Origin: DATMER01 sp034667225
Lineage (GTDB): Bacteria > Acidobacteriota > Thermoanaerobaculia > Multivoradales > UBA5704
Assembly (NCBI GenBank): GCA_034667225.1
Contig: JAXDKG010000017.1
Location: 124,001-188,000, forward strand
Direction: 5' to 3'
Length of the DNA: 64,000 nt
The notes beneath the pieces are model-generated. The model was not told the DNA's origin and made no database searches. It saw only the letters and a program-made list of their open reading frames with translations. Positions 15,154 to 24,906 of the stretch are shown here, piece by piece (within the stretch, counting starts at the first letter, position 1; each line of letters begins with the position of its first letter). Position numbers and translations under genes: made by a program.

Positions 15154-18100
15154 ATGTTTCGAAAGCTTTTTGTCGCGATGTTTCTCGCGGCGCTTCTCGC
15201 CCCTCTGGGCGCCGCACGGGCGCAGACCTGCGCCCGCACTCTGACGGCCGACGTGGTCGCCTTCGATCAGGTTTTCTTCTGGAACCGCCTCGGCGCGGTG
15301 CAGCCCCAGGGCATGATGTTCGCCCTGCGGCGCGACGTGGTACCGATCAGCGGCACGGCCCTCTCCGCCGGCAACGTCAAGCTGCGGGCGGACAAGCGGC
15401 CGCGCCCCATGGTGCTGCGCATGAACGTGGGCGACTGCCTGCGGATCAGCTTCCAGAACCTGCTGAGCTCCACCCGGCGCGACGACAACCAGTCCGCCAC
15501 CCGCTGGGCGTCGATCCACGCCGTGGGCATGCAGCTCACCTCTTCGACGCTGGACGACGGCTCGTACGTAGGCGCCAACCCCAACGGGCTGGTGGACGTG
15601 GGGCAGTCCACCGTCTATACGCTCTACGCCGGTCGCGAGGGGGAGCATGTGATCTACAGCGCCGGCGCCCTGGCGGGCGGTGAGGGGGATGGCGGTCACG
15701 TCAACTCCGGCCTGTTCGGCGCCATCCTCGTCGAGCCGGCGGGATCACGCTGGTACCGCAGCCAGGTGACGCGCCAGGACCTCGATTATGCCAGCACGGC
15801 GACGACCACCCTCAGCCAGCCGGTCGTGAACTATGAAGCGGTCTACCCGGGCGGCCATCCCCGGGCAGGGACCCCCGTCCTTCACATGCTCAACGGCACC
15901 GAAATCGTCCATACCGACTTGAACGCCGTCATTACCGGGTCGCTGCCGAGCAGCGGCGCCAAGGGCTGGTTCCCAGGGGGGACCTTCCCGGCCAACGTCA
16001 CCCACCCGCAGCGCGAGCAGCCATTCCGGGAGTTCACGGTCATCTACCATGACGAGATCGGCGCCGTGCAGGCCTTCCCCCAGTTCGAGGGGCGCGAGCT
16101 CGGCCATACGCTGCACAGCGCCCGCGACGCCTTCGCCATCAACTACGGCACGGGCGGCATCGGCGCCGAGGTCCTGGCCAACCGATTCCAGGTCGGGCCC
16201 ATGCACGCCTGCACCGAGTGCAAGTACGAGGAGTTCTTCCTCTCCTCCTGGGTGGTGGGCGATCCCGCCATGGTGGTGGACGTGCCGGCCAACCACCCGT
16301 GCACGGTCCAGAACATCCGCGACGCCGGCGAGCCCACCTACGCCGCGAACCCGTGCACGCCGACGCCCGGGGTCAAGGCCACAAAGGCCTTCTACCCGGA
16401 TGACCCGTCGAACGTCCACCACGGCTACCTGAACGACCACACCCGGTTCCGGGTGCTCCATGCCGGCAGCAAGGAGCACCACATCCATCACCTGCACGCC
16501 CACCAGTGGCTGTTCACGGCCGACAGCGACAAGTCGACCTACCTGGACAGCCAGGCCATCGGACCGGGCGCTTCCTTCACGGCGGAGATCGCCTATGAAG
16601 GGGGCGGCAACCGCAATAAGACGGCGGGCGACTCGATCTTCCACTGCCACTTCTACCCGCACTTCGCCCAGGGCATGTGGGAGCTCTGGCGGGTCCACGA
16701 CGTGTTCGAGCGCGGCACGATCCTCGATGGTGCCGGGCGGCCGGCGTCGGGAAACAACCGCGCCCTGCCCGATGGCGAGATCGCCGCCGGCACGCCGATC
16801 CCGGCCCTCATCCCGCTGCCCGGCAAGCCGATGCCGCCGATGCCGGGCGCCACGGTCCAGATCTCCGGTGGCCAGCCGCAGGTCAGCGGAACCGGCAACC
16901 CCGGGTTCCCCTTCTTCGTCCCCGCCAAGGCCGGGCATCGCCCGCCCAAGCCGCCGCTCGACACCAGGGATGACGGCGGCCTGCCGCGGCACCGGATCAA
17001 TAGCGGTACCTTTGTCGAGGCCCACACCCGGCTCGACTTCCACAAGGAGCTGCTGACCGCCCAGGCCGAGCAGATCCCGGAGGACGGCACGACAGTGGAG
17101 AAGCAGGCCATGACCTTCCACGAGCAGGCGAGCCACCCGAGCTGCGAGCCGAACGGCACGTGCGGCGTGAGCTTCGCCACCAACGGCAGGTCGCGGGTGG
17201 CCGGCGCGCCCTTCGCCGAGCCGTGCGACACCGTCTCGGCGGCCACCCCCCGTACCATCAAGGGGGCCGACATCGAGGACGACGTCAAGCTCAACAAGGC
17301 CGGCTGGCACTTCCCCCAGCAGCGTTTCAGCGCCCTTTGGGAAGACGTCGACGACTTCCTCGCCCTCTCCGGCGGCACCAAGAAGCCGCCCGAGCCGCTC
17401 TTCTTCCGCGCCAACAGCGGCACCTGCATCGACTTCTGGCTCACGAACCTGGTGCCCAAGGAGTACAAGCTCGACGACTTCCAGGTGCGCACGCCCACCG
17501 ACATCCTGGGCCAGCACATCCACCTGGTGAAGTTCGACGTGACCTCCTCCGACGGCGCGGCGAACGGCTTCAACTACGAGGACGGCTCGTTCAGCCCCGG
17601 CGAGGTGCAGGAGCGCGTCCACGCCATCCGCGCCTTCAACGGCTGCTCCGAGCCCACCGACTCCCGCGACGGCACCTTCACCTGTCCCAAGGCCAAGCCC
17701 CATCCGTTCTTCGGCGCCGGCCCGGACAAGGATGGCGACGGCGTGGCCGACTGGCTCGGCGCCCAGACCACGATCCAGCGCTGGTGGGCCGATCCGGTCA
17801 AGGACAACGCGGGCAACGACCGCACGCTGCGCACGGTCTTCACCCACGACCACTTCGGTCCCTCGACCCACCAGCAGGCCGGGCTCTACGCCGGCCTGGT
17901 GGTCGAGCCCGCGGGCTCGACCTGGGTCCACAACGAGACCGGCGCCACTCTGGGCGGCGGCCACGACGGCGGCCCGACCTCCTGGCAGGCGGTCATCGAT
18001 CCGCCCACCGAGCCGGCCTACCGCGAGTTCCTCCTGGAGTTCGGCGACTTCCAACTCGCCTATGAGGCGGACAGCGACCCCTGCCGCTTCGACGCGGGCC

Positions 18101-20163
18101 TGGGCGCGATCCGCTGCGACGATCCCGACACGGCGATCAACCCTCCGGGCCGGGAGGCGGTCGGCATCCCCGACCTGCTGCTGCGTCCCCAGGAATGCCC
18201 GGGGAGCGCCCCGGGGAGCGTCATCGCGCCCCCCTGCCCGGAGGCGCTCTCGGCCGACGACCCGGGCACCATGTCCGTCAACTACCGCAACGAGCCGCTC
18301 GCCTTGCGGGTGCGCGACCCGAACACCAACTCGCAGGCGGCCGGCGACGCGGGGGACCTCTCCTACGCGTTCGCCTCGATCTCGCGCAGCGACTCCTTAC
18401 TCAACAGCCAGCCGACCTTCTACCCGGCGCTGACCCAGGACGTGGATAACTACGACCCGTTCACCCCCCTCCTGCGCGCCTATGAGATGGACCGGGTGCA
18501 GATCCGGGTGCTCGTGGGAGCCCACGAGGAGGGGCACAACTTCAGCATCAACGGCGTGAAATGGCTGTTCGAGCCGTCGGAGCCCAACTCCGGCTACCGC
18601 GGCAGCCAGATGATGGGCATCTCGGAGCACTTCGAGTTCATCATCCCGCAGCTCATCAAGAACCCGAAGCCGGTGGGAGGCGGCGTCGACCGCCTGTGGC
18701 GGGCGGGCTCCTCGACCGACGACGGCTGGAACGGCCTCTGGGGCATCCTGCGGGCCTACAGTGGGAAGCGACCCGACTTGACAGTGTTGCCGGAGAATCC
18801 CAACGGCACGTCGGGGCTCGACCCGGGAGTCGTGGGCGCCTACGGCTTCTCCTGCCCGGCGAACGCCCCGGTCCGCACGTTCGACGTGTCGGCCGTGGCC
18901 GCCAGCGCCGCCCTGTCCAACGGCCGGCTGGTCTACAACAGCCGGACCGACGGCTCCTTTGGCCCCCTCTTCGACCCGACGTCCATCCTCTACGTCCGCA
19001 CGGCCGACCTCGACACCGCCGGCAAGCTCAAGCCCATCCTGAACACCCGGCCCGAGCCGCTGATCCTGCGCGCCCTGGCCGGCGACTGCATCAAGCTCAC
19101 GCTGCGCAACAAGCTGCCGGAAACCCTGACCGAGCTGGACGGCTACAACACCCTGCCCATGGCCGTCGAGGGCTTCAATGCCAACGACGTCCGGCCGTCG
19201 AGAAGGGTCGGCCTGCAGCCGCAGCTCCTCTACTACGACGTCAGCCGCTTCGACGGCACCCGGGTCGGCCGCAATGGCGATCAGACCGTGACGCCGGGCC
19301 AGTTCAAGACCTATGAGTGGTATGCCGGCGACATCAGGATCAACCCCGACGGTTCGGTCACGGCCACGCCGATCGAGTTCGGCGGTATCAATCTCATCTC
19401 ATCCGACCCCATCGAGCACGCGAGCAAGGGCGCGTTCGGCGCGCTGATCATCGAGCCGCAGGGGGGCTTCATCAACGAGTTCGACCCCACCCGCCGCGCG
19501 ATGGCCAGCATCAATGGCGGGACCGAGGGCGCCTTCCGCGAGTTCGTCGTGCTCCTCCAGAACAACGTCAACATGCGGACCGAAAACGACCTGCCCAGGC
19601 CGAGCGACCCCGCTTGCCAATTCAACGAACCGACCCCGGCCGCGGGAAAGGGCTGGCCGGTCGAGAACCTGGGCTGCGAGGAGGATCCCGAGGACTCGGG
19701 CCAGAAGGCGATCAACTACCGCACCGAGCCGCTGTGGAAGCGGATGCAGCACGCGCCCGACGAGCCCTTCCACCTGACGGACGATTTCAACGACTGGTGG
19801 GACGTCGTCTCCAACACCAAGGTCGGCGGCGAGCCCGTGACGCCGATCTTCCAGGCCATCCCCGGGCAGAAGGTCCGTTTCCGGCTGCTCATGCCCGGCG
19901 GCCACTCGCGTAACATCGTCTACGCGCTCCACGGCCACGAGTGGGCCCGGGAGCCGTACATCAACAACTCCACCCAGCTCGGCAGCAACGGCTTCTCGTT
20001 CTGGGAGGGGGCGCACATGGGCCACGGCCCGACCAACCACTTCGACATCCTGCTGCGCTACGGCGCGGGCGGCGCCTCCTCGATCCCCGGCGACTACCTG
20101 TTCCGCGATCAGGTGGGAATGGGGCTCGACGCCGGCATCTGGGGCCTGTTCCGGGTGCAGTGA
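15154..20163 (+). CDS. Giant secreted multicopper oxidase-like protein (MofA/MnxG-type candidate)
   Basis: The 1669-residue protein has a signal peptide (MFRKLFVAMFLAALLAPLG, cleavage near ARAQ) and serial cupredoxin-like domains. Copper motifs near residues 440-452 (HHIHHLHAHQW) and 496-512 (FHCHFYPHFAQGMWELW) supply the HxH and HCH-x3-H-x3-GM ligands of a type 1 site and trinuclear cluster. Further His-rich segments occur near 786 (GQHIHLVKFDV), 898 (HDHFGPSTHQQAGLYAG), 1123 (HEEGHNFSINGVKW) and 1585 (HSRNIVYALHGHEW). Size and domain multiplicity recall the very large bacterial manganese-oxidising multicopper oxidases (MofA, MnxG), but substrate is not determined by sequence. ATG 15154 follows GTGGAGGATCG; the open frame continues upstream to 15079 without a good start. 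The next gene begins inside its stop codon. Confidence 0.85.
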   Translation: MFRKLFVAMFLAALLAPLGAARAQTCARTLTADVVAFDQVFFWNRLGAVQPQGMMFALRRDVVPISGTALSAGNVKLRADKRPRPMVLRMNVGDCLRISFQNLLSSTRRDDNQSATRWASIHAVGMQLTSSTLDDGSYVGANPNGLVDVGQSTVYTLYAGREGEHVIYSAGALAGGEGDGGHVNSGLFGAILVEPAGSRWYRSQVTRQDLDYASTATTTLSQPVVNYEAVYPGGHPRAGTPVLHMLNGTEIVHTDLNAVITGSLPSSGAKGWFPGGTFPANVTHPQREQPFREFTVIYHDEIGAVQAFPQFEGRELGHTLHSARDAFAINYGTGGIGAEVLANRFQVGPMHACTECKYEEFFLSSWVVGDPAMVVDVPANHPCTVQNIRDAGEPTYAANPCTPTPGVKATKAFYPDDPSNVHHGYLNDHTRFRVLHAGSKEHHIHHLHAHQWLFTADSDKSTYLDSQAIGPGASFTAEIAYEGGGNRNKTAGDSIFHCHFYPHFAQGMWELWRVHDVFERGTILDGAGRPASGNNRALPDGEIAAGTPIPALIPLPGKPMPPMPGATVQISGGQPQVSGTGNPGFPFFVPAKAGHRPPKPPLDTRDDGGLPRHRINSGTFVEAHTRLDFHKELLTAQAEQIPEDGTTVEKQAMTFHEQASHPSCEPNGTCGVSFATNGRSRVAGAPFAEPCDTVSAATPRTIKGADIEDDVKLNKAGWHFPQQRFSALWEDVDDFLALSGGTKKPPEPLFFRANSGTCIDFWLTNLVPKEYKLDDFQVRTPTDILGQHIHLVKFDVTSSDGAANGFNYEDGSFSPGEVQERVHAIRAFNGCSEPTDSRDGTFTCPKAKPHPFFGAGPDKDGDGVADWLGAQTTIQRWWADPVKDNAGNDRTLRTVFTHDHFGPSTHQQAGLYAGLVVEPAGSTWVHNETGATLGGGHDGGPTSWQAVIDPPTEPAYREFLLEFGDFQLAYEADSDPCRFDAGLGAIRCDDPDTAINPPGREAVGIPDLLLRPQECPGSAPGSVIAPPCPEALSADDPGTMSVNYRNEPLALRVRDPNTNSQAAGDAGDLSYAFASISRSDSLLNSQPTFYPALTQDVDNYDPFTPLLRAYEMDRVQIRVLVGAHEEGHNFSINGVKWLFEPSEPNSGYRGSQMMGISEHFEFIIPQLIKNPKPVGGGVDRLWRAGSSTDDGWNGLWGILRAYSGKRPDLTVLPENPNGTSGLDPGVVGAYGFSCPANAPVRTFDVSAVAASAALSNGRLVYNSRTDGSFGPLFDPTSILYVRTADLDTAGKLKPILNTRPEPLILRALAGDCIKLTLRNKLPETLTELDGYNTLPMAVEGFNANDVRPSRRVGLQPQLLYYDVSRFDGTRVGRNGDQTVTPGQFKTYEWYAGDIRINPDGSVTATPIEFGGINLISSDPIEHASKGAFGALIIEPQGGFINEFDPTRRAMASINGGTEGAFREFVVLLQNNVNMRTENDLPRPSDPACQFNEPTPAAGKGWPVENLGCEEDPEDSGQKAINYRTEPLWKRMQHAPDEPFHLTDDFNDWWDVVSNTKVGGEPVTPIFQAIPGQKVRFRLLMPGGHSRNIVYALHGHEWAREPYINNSTQLGSNGFSFWEGAHMGHGPTNHFDILLRYGAGGASSIPGDYLFRDQVGMGLDAGIWGLFRVQ

Positions 20164-22028
20164 TGATGCGAGCTTCAATGATCGTCTTGCTGATGGGGCT
20201 CCTCGCGGGGGCCCCGCCCCTTTCTTCCTCCACCGTCGTTCAGGAAGGGATCGCGGTCGAGCTTTCGGTCCAGAGGGCCGACGGCCAGCCCGGTCCCGTC
20301 CTGGCGGGCGACTCCGCCCGCTTCCGCTTCTCCTTCCGCGACACGGCCACCGGCACGCCGCTGAGCAATCTCTACCCGGGAGCCTGGATGGACCTCCTGG
20401 GCTCCGGCCTGCAGCCGGGCGCCGACTGCGCCAAGAAGGTGGAATCCTTCATCGGCGGCTCGCTCCTCTCCCGGCCCACGCTGGACCTCAACGTCTACTA
20501 CGTCCTGGCCCTGAACCACGACGCCACGATCTCGGTGGTGGACCCGCTCTTCGGCTATGGCGGCAGCCAGCTTCTCGCCATGGTGTTCCTGAAGAGCCCG
20601 GGGGAGGACTGGGCCCTCACCTCCGGCGGCGACCGCCTGTTCGTCTCCATGCCCGACTCCGGCCGCGTCGCGGTGGTGGAGAGCGCGACCTGGAAGGTGG
20701 TCTCCGAGATCGAGACTCCGCCCCGGCCGCGGCGCGTGGGCCTGCAACCCGACGGCCGGTATCTCTGGGTGGCCTATGACGATGGCGTGGCGGTGATCGA
20801 CACCGTTTCGCTGCGGCAGGTGGCACGCCTCGATACCGGCAAGGGGACGCACGACCTGGCCTTCAGCGATGACAGCCGCTTTGCCTTCGTGAGCAACGAG
20901 GCGGACGGCACGGTGTCGGTCATCGACGTGGCGAAGCTCGCCCGGGTGCGCGACGTGAAAGCGGGGAGCCGGCCCGTCTCCCTGGCCTGGTCGAACCTGG
21001 CCGGGGCGGTCTACGTGTCGAGCGCGGACGGCACCCTCTCCGCCCTGGACCCAAAGAACGCCGAGCCCCGGGCACGCCTGACGGCCGAGCCCGGCCTCGG
21101 CCGTATCCGCTTCGCCCCCGGCGGCCGGCTGGCCTTCGTGGTCAACACGGAGCGTGACACCGTACATATCCTCGACGCGGCCAGCAACCGCATCGTGCAG
21201 ACCGCGGACGTGGAGGACCAGCCGGACCAGGTCACCTTCTCCGACGAGCTCGCCTACATCCGCCACCGGGGGAGCGAGATCGTGCTGATGATTCCCTTGA
21301 AGACCGTGGGCGAGGCGGGCCGGCCCGTGTCCCTGGTGGACTTCCCCGGAGGCCAGCACCCGCCCGGACGCCTGCCGCGGCCCACGCCGGCGGACGGCAT
21401 CGTCCAGGCCCCGGGCGCCACGGCCGTCCTGGTCGCCAACCCGGAGGACGAGGTCATCTACTTCTACAAGGAAGGCATGGCCGCTCCCATGGGCCACTTC
21501 CGCAACTACGGAAAGCAGCCGCGGGCCGTCCAGGTGGTGGACCGCAGCCTGCGGGAAGTGCGGCCGGGTGTCTACGAGACCCTCGCCCGCATGGGCGGGT
21601 CCGGAGACTACGAGCTCGCCCTGTTCGTCCGTTCGCCGCGTCTCGTCCACTGCTTCCCCGTGAAGGTCGTGGACAACCCGGCCCTGGCCGCGCAGCGCGA
21701 GAAGCCTCCGCTGGATGTCGAGATCCGGCTCGAGCGCAACGAGGTAAAGGTGGGGGAGGAGGTGCGGGTGCGCTTCCGTCTGACCGATCCGGAGAGCGGC
21801 GCGCCGAAGACCGGGCTCGACGACGTCCGGGCCCTCACCTTCCTCTCGCCCGGCCTCTCGCAAGAGCGGCAATGGGCAGCCGGCCTCGGGGACGGCCTGT
21901 ACGAAGTCACCTTCCGTCCTCAGGAAGAGGGCCTCTACTACGTGTTCATCGAGGTCCCCTCGGCCGGCCTCGAGCTCAAGAAATCACCCCATTTGACCCT
22001 GTTTGCCAAACCCGGAGGATCCCGATGA
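20163..22028 (+). CDS. Secreted YVTN/cytochrome-D1-like beta-propeller protein
   Basis: The 621-residue protein starts one base before the oxidase stop ends (TGATG), so the two are translationally coupled. After a signal peptide (SMIVLLMGLLAGAPPLSS) comes an Ig-like domain (about 25-90). A seven-bladed propeller region (about 110-430) follows, with repeated blades such as DRLFVSMPDSGRVAVVESAT, RFAFVSNEADGTVSVIDVAK and AFVVNTERDTVHILDAASN. A C-terminal domain (about 510-615, VDFRL-like LERNEVKVGEEVRVRFRLTD) resembles the N-terminal one. No CxxCH haem motif is present. It probably docks with or chaperones the oxidase outside the cytoplasm; that role is inferred from coupling. Confidence 0.8.
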   Translation: MMRASMIVLLMGLLAGAPPLSSSTVVQEGIAVELSVQRADGQPGPVLAGDSARFRFSFRDTATGTPLSNLYPGAWMDLLGSGLQPGADCAKKVESFIGGSLLSRPTLDLNVYYVLALNHDATISVVDPLFGYGGSQLLAMVFLKSPGEDWALTSGGDRLFVSMPDSGRVAVVESATWKVVSEIETPPRPRRVGLQPDGRYLWVAYDDGVAVIDTVSLRQVARLDTGKGTHDLAFSDDSRFAFVSNEADGTVSVIDVAKLARVRDVKAGSRPVSLAWSNLAGAVYVSSADGTLSALDPKNAEPRARLTAEPGLGRIRFAPGGRLAFVVNTERDTVHILDAASNRIVQTADVEDQPDQVTFSDELAYIRHRGSEIVLMIPLKTVGEAGRPVSLVDFPGGQHPPGRLPRPTPADGIVQAPGATAVLVANPEDEVIYFYKEGMAAPMGHFRNYGKQPRAVQVVDRSLREVRPGVYETLARMGGSGDYELALFVRSPRLVHCFPVKVVDNPALAAQREKPPLDVEIRLERNEVKVGEEVRVRFRLTDPESGAPKTGLDDVRALTFLSPGLSQERQWAAGLGDGLYEVTFRPQEEGLYYVFIEVPSAGLELKKSPHLTLFAKPGGSR

Positions 22029-22072
22029 TCTTTGTCCCGTTCGGGCGGAAGCGGGCACCTGATCTTGTGTAA

Positions 22073-22092
22073 GCATAGCAAGCCAGCTATGC
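22073..22092. promoter_or_regulatory. Perfect 7-bp inverted repeat upstream of the 22114 gene
   Basis: GCATAGC at 22073-22079 and its exact reverse complement GCTATGC at 22086-22092 are separated by six bases, 21 bp before the ATG at 22114 and just before the AAGGAG ribosome binding site. It could be an operator or a weak hairpin controlling translation. No T-run follows, so it is not an intrinsic terminator. Confidence 0.4.
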
Positions 22093-22113
22093 ATTCGAGC
22101 ACAAGGAGATTGA

Positions 22114-22683
22114 ATGCGCATCCTAGAAAGAGCCCTCCTGGTTCTGCTCGCAATGTGGACCGCCGCGCCGTCAGGCGCGACGACGCTGGTCCGCACCGGG
22201 CTCGACGAATTGGTCGCCGGTAATCAAAGGGTAGTCGTGGGCGAGGTGATCGACGCGGTCTCCTATTGGAACGAAGACAAGACCTTCATCCTCACCGACG
22301 TGAGGATCGCGCCGGATGAGACGATCAAGGGGAAACCCGAAGGCGAGCTCACCGTGACGCTTCTCGGCGGCAAGGTCGGTGACCTCACCACCCTGATCGT
22401 CGGCGGGGCCGAGCTGATCCCTGGCCGGTCCTATGTTCTCTTCCTCAATCCGGAGAAGCTGCCGGGAACCCGGCGGGTCCTCACCCTCCCCGACCACAGC
22501 CAGGGCGCCTTCGAGATCACCGCCCAGAAGGGCAGGTTGCGGGCGGTCAGCCAGGCGAACCGGCACCCGCTGGCACCCGACCTCAACGGCCGCACCGACG
22601 CTCCCGGCGGGGCCGAGGGCCTTCCCCTCGACACCTTGCTCCAAAACCTGCGCGGTACCGTGAAGCGCCAGGAGGTGCGGTGA
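22114..22683 (+). CDS. Secreted hypothetical protein, partner of the adjacent metalloprotease
   Basis: The 189-residue product has a signal peptide (RILERALLVLLAMWTAAPSG, ending near GAT). The mature domain is beta-rich: LVAGNQRVVVGEVIDAVSYW, ILTDVRIAPDETIKG, LTVTLLGGKVGDLT, then LIPGRSYVLFLN. I recognise no named family, although similar small proteins placed before matrixin-like proteases are familiar to me. Its stop overlaps the start of the metalloprotease gene by one base (TGATG), so the two are co-translated. It may be a substrate, inhibitor or surface anchor of that protease; this is inference. AAGGAG sits upstream of ATG 22114. Confidence 0.72.
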   Translation: MRILERALLVLLAMWTAAPSGATTLVRTGLDELVAGNQRVVVGEVIDAVSYWNEDKTFILTDVRIAPDETIKGKPEGELTVTLLGGKVGDLTTLIVGGAELIPGRSYVLFLNPEKLPGTRRVLTLPDHSQGAFEITAQKGRLRAVSQANRHPLAPDLNGRTDAPGGAEGLPLDTLLQNLRGTVKRQEVR

Positions 22684-23627
22684 TGAATAGCAAGACCCTG
22701 CGCCATGCCGTCGCCACCGGTACGTTCGTGGCGTTGATCGGAAGCCTGCCTGCCATGGGTTACCGCATGATCCAGAACACCACCGTCGGCACCGTCTCGG
22801 CGGGCTACGCCGTCCCCTGCTACGACGCGGGCGGCTTCGCTCACTGGGGCAGCAGCAGCATCTCCTGGTATCTCAACACCGCCGGCCAGGGCTCCGGCAA
22901 GGCGACGGCCATCCAGAACGCTATGGCCTCGTGGACCAACGTCGCCAACGCCGACCACACACTGACCTATGCAGGCACTACCAGCGCCGGCTGGGCCACG
23001 GACAGCCAGAACACGGTCGTCTTCGCCAGCGGCAACGGCTGCACCGGCTCCTGCCTCGCGCTGACCGCCCTGACCCTTCAATCCGGGCAGGTCATCGTGG
23101 AGACCGACGTCACCTTCAACTCGTCCTATTCGTGGCAGACCAATGGCACGAACTACGACACGGAGGCCGTGGCAGCTCACGAATTCGGCCATACGCTGGG
23201 GATCCACCACACCGAGTTCACCACCTACGCGCCGACCATGGAGGCCTTGTACACCGGCACCAACGCGCAGACGCTCGAAGCCGACGACATCGCAGCTCTG
23301 CAATGCGCTCACACCGTCTATTTCGCGGGCACTCCGCTGCCGAGCCCTCCGTCGGCTCCTACGCTGACGGTTGTTCCCGAGCTCTGCTACGGACAGGCAA
23401 GCTTTTCGTGGACCAGCTCGGCGGGAGCGAACTCCTACGAGCTCGAACAATCAAACTTCAGCAACTTCAGCTGGGCAGGACCCGTCTACATAGGGGCTGA
23501 TACCAACTTCTGGTTCGACGGAGGAGGGGGTACCAGCTACTACCGCATCCGGGCCTGCAACTCGGGTGGCTGCAGCGCCTACGGCAACGGCAATAAGTCG
23601 GTCAGGTACTATAGCCCCTGCTTGTGA
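22683..23627 (+). CDS. Secreted matrixin-like zinc metalloprotease
   Basis: The 314-residue protein has an N-terminal hydrophobic signal (ATGTFVALIGSLPAMG). Its metzincin active site is HEFGHTLGIHH at about residues 166-176, with the three zinc His and the general base Glu. The Met-turn follows in YAPTM near 186. Upstream is ISWYLNTAGQGSGK, typical of short secreted M10-like proteases. After the catalytic domain, residues about 225-310 form a fibronectin-III-like module (FSWTSSAGANSYELEQSNF). ATG 22683 (after AGGAGG) is preferred over GTG 22680. It is translationally coupled to the preceding hypothetical protein. Confidence 0.85.
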   Translation: MNSKTLRHAVATGTFVALIGSLPAMGYRMIQNTTVGTVSAGYAVPCYDAGGFAHWGSSSISWYLNTAGQGSGKATAIQNAMASWTNVANADHTLTYAGTTSAGWATDSQNTVVFASGNGCTGSCLALTALTLQSGQVIVETDVTFNSSYSWQTNGTNYDTEAVAAHEFGHTLGIHHTEFTTYAPTMEALYTGTNAQTLEADDIAALQCAHTVYFAGTPLPSPPSAPTLTVVPELCYGQASFSWTSSAGANSYELEQSNFSNFSWAGPVYIGADTNFWFDGGGGTSYYRIRACNSGGCSAYGNGNKSVRYYSPCL

Positions 23628-23690
23628 GCTTTACTGCCCTCCGGCTGCGGCCCAGACTCGTGGCGCAGCCGGGGGTTGGAGGTGCCACTC

Positions 23691-24887
23691 ATGCGACTCG
23701 ACCGGCTCTCTGGACTGTTGATGACGCTGCTCGCGCTCTGGTTCTGCCCGCCGCCACCCGCGCGCGCGACGCTGATCCCGCGCAGCGGCGACGCGTTACT
23801 GACTTCGGATTTCCATGAGCTGTCCCTGAGCTGTCCGGCCGTGGCGGTCGGTGCGGATGGCGCGGCCGTGACCGTCTGGACCAGGACCACCAACTTCCGC
23901 GGTCCCGTGCTGTCGCGCCGGGTCGAGACCGACGGCACGATAGGTCCGGAGATTCAACTCTCCGACGACGGCGAGCTCGCTTCGAATCCCGGCATCGTCG
24001 CCATGGAAGGCGGCTACGTCGCGTTCTGGACGCGCGATGCCTTCCCCCCCGGCTCCCCCTTCGGGCCCACCGGGACTGTCGTACGTTTCCTCGACGCACA
24101 CGGCATGCCGGCGGATATTGCCCGCATCGCCGACGATGAGGCTGATTCGCGGGTCGTCGCCGTCGGGGACCGTCTGGCCATCGTTACCAGGCATGATTTC
24201 GGTCTCCGCCTGCGGCTGATCGATCGGCAAGGCGCCGATGTCTACGCGCCGCGCCAGTTCGCAACCTCGCCCGACGTTTTGTTTTCCTTCGCGCTGGCGA
24301 GCGACGGCGAGGGGGGCGTCGTCATCGCCTGGCAGGTGAATGTCCAATTGGGTGGTGGGCTGAAGGCGCAGGCCTTCGACGCCGCCGGGCAGCCGCGGAG
24401 CAAGCCCGTCGTCGTCGCGCGGTCAGTCTTTCCCGGCACGATCCTGCATGTCGCCGCGGGTGGAGGGAGGTTCGTGGTGGGCTGGACGGAGGACCGTCCG
24501 AATGGTGTGGAGCTGAGGGTCTTCTCGCTCACGGGCGAGCGTCTGGGTGCGCCGCGCCTGCCACGGGCGACAGGGAGCAGCCCTCTCAGGAGCCAGTTGC
24601 TCACCGACCTGGTGGCCGCCGGCCCGCAGGGTGTGATGGTCGTCTGGAACGCCATGAGTCGTCTGGGCGGCCAGGACCTCTTCGCGGCCGGCTTGGAGTG
24701 GGACTGGGAGAGGACGACGCGAAGCACGTCTCTACCCGCCGACCGCCTCGGCCAACAGATGTGCGGCCGTGTTGCCACCAATGGAAACGGCGACTGGGCC
24801 GCGGCATGGAAGGAAGCCTCGGCGGATTCGTCAACTCTCCTGGTGACCATCGAAGCGCGGACCTTCGACGGCCCCTTGGCTGATTAG
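23691..24887 (+). CDS. Secreted beta-propeller-like protein of unknown function
   Basis: The 398-residue protein begins at ATG 23691, 7 bases after GGAGGT, with a signal peptide (RLSGLLMTLLALWFCPPP, ending RAR/ARAT). The mature part consists of repeated four-strand units of about 45-50 residues with the pattern G-x-(A/Y)-V-x-(V/F)-W, for example GADGAAVTVWTRT, MEGGYVAFWTRD, GGVVIAWQVNV, GRFVVGWTEDR, GVMVVWNAM and GDWAAAWKEA. That pattern suggests a six- or seven-bladed propeller. No enzymatic residues are evident. It lies 63 bases downstream of the metalloprotease gene and may share its transcript. Confidence 0.72.
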   Translation: MRLDRLSGLLMTLLALWFCPPPPARATLIPRSGDALLTSDFHELSLSCPAVAVGADGAAVTVWTRTTNFRGPVLSRRVETDGTIGPEIQLSDDGELASNPGIVAMEGGYVAFWTRDAFPPGSPFGPTGTVVRFLDAHGMPADIARIADDEADSRVVAVGDRLAIVTRHDFGLRLRLIDRQGADVYAPRQFATSPDVLFSFALASDGEGGVVIAWQVNVQLGGGLKAQAFDAAGQPRSKPVVVARSVFPGTILHVAAGGGRFVVGWTEDRPNGVELRVFSLTGERLGAPRLPRATGSSPLRSQLLTDLVAAGPQGVMVVWNAMSRLGGQDLFAAGLEWDWERTTRSTSLPADRLGQQMCGRVATNGNGDWAAAWKEASADSSTLLVTIEARTFDGPLAD

Positions 24888-24906
24888 GAGACGTACGCGC
24901 GAGAAA

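Noticed and set aside
15745..18054. A 769-codon antisense open frame within the multicopper oxidase gene
   Set aside because: High GC makes long antisense frames common; its composition is Val/Arg/Gly/Asp-rich with no domain, while the sense frame has clear copper motifs.
22073..22092. Intrinsic terminator after the propeller gene
   Set aside because: The 7-bp inverted repeat has no T-run and is close to the next ribosome binding site, so I list it as a possible regulatory dyad only.
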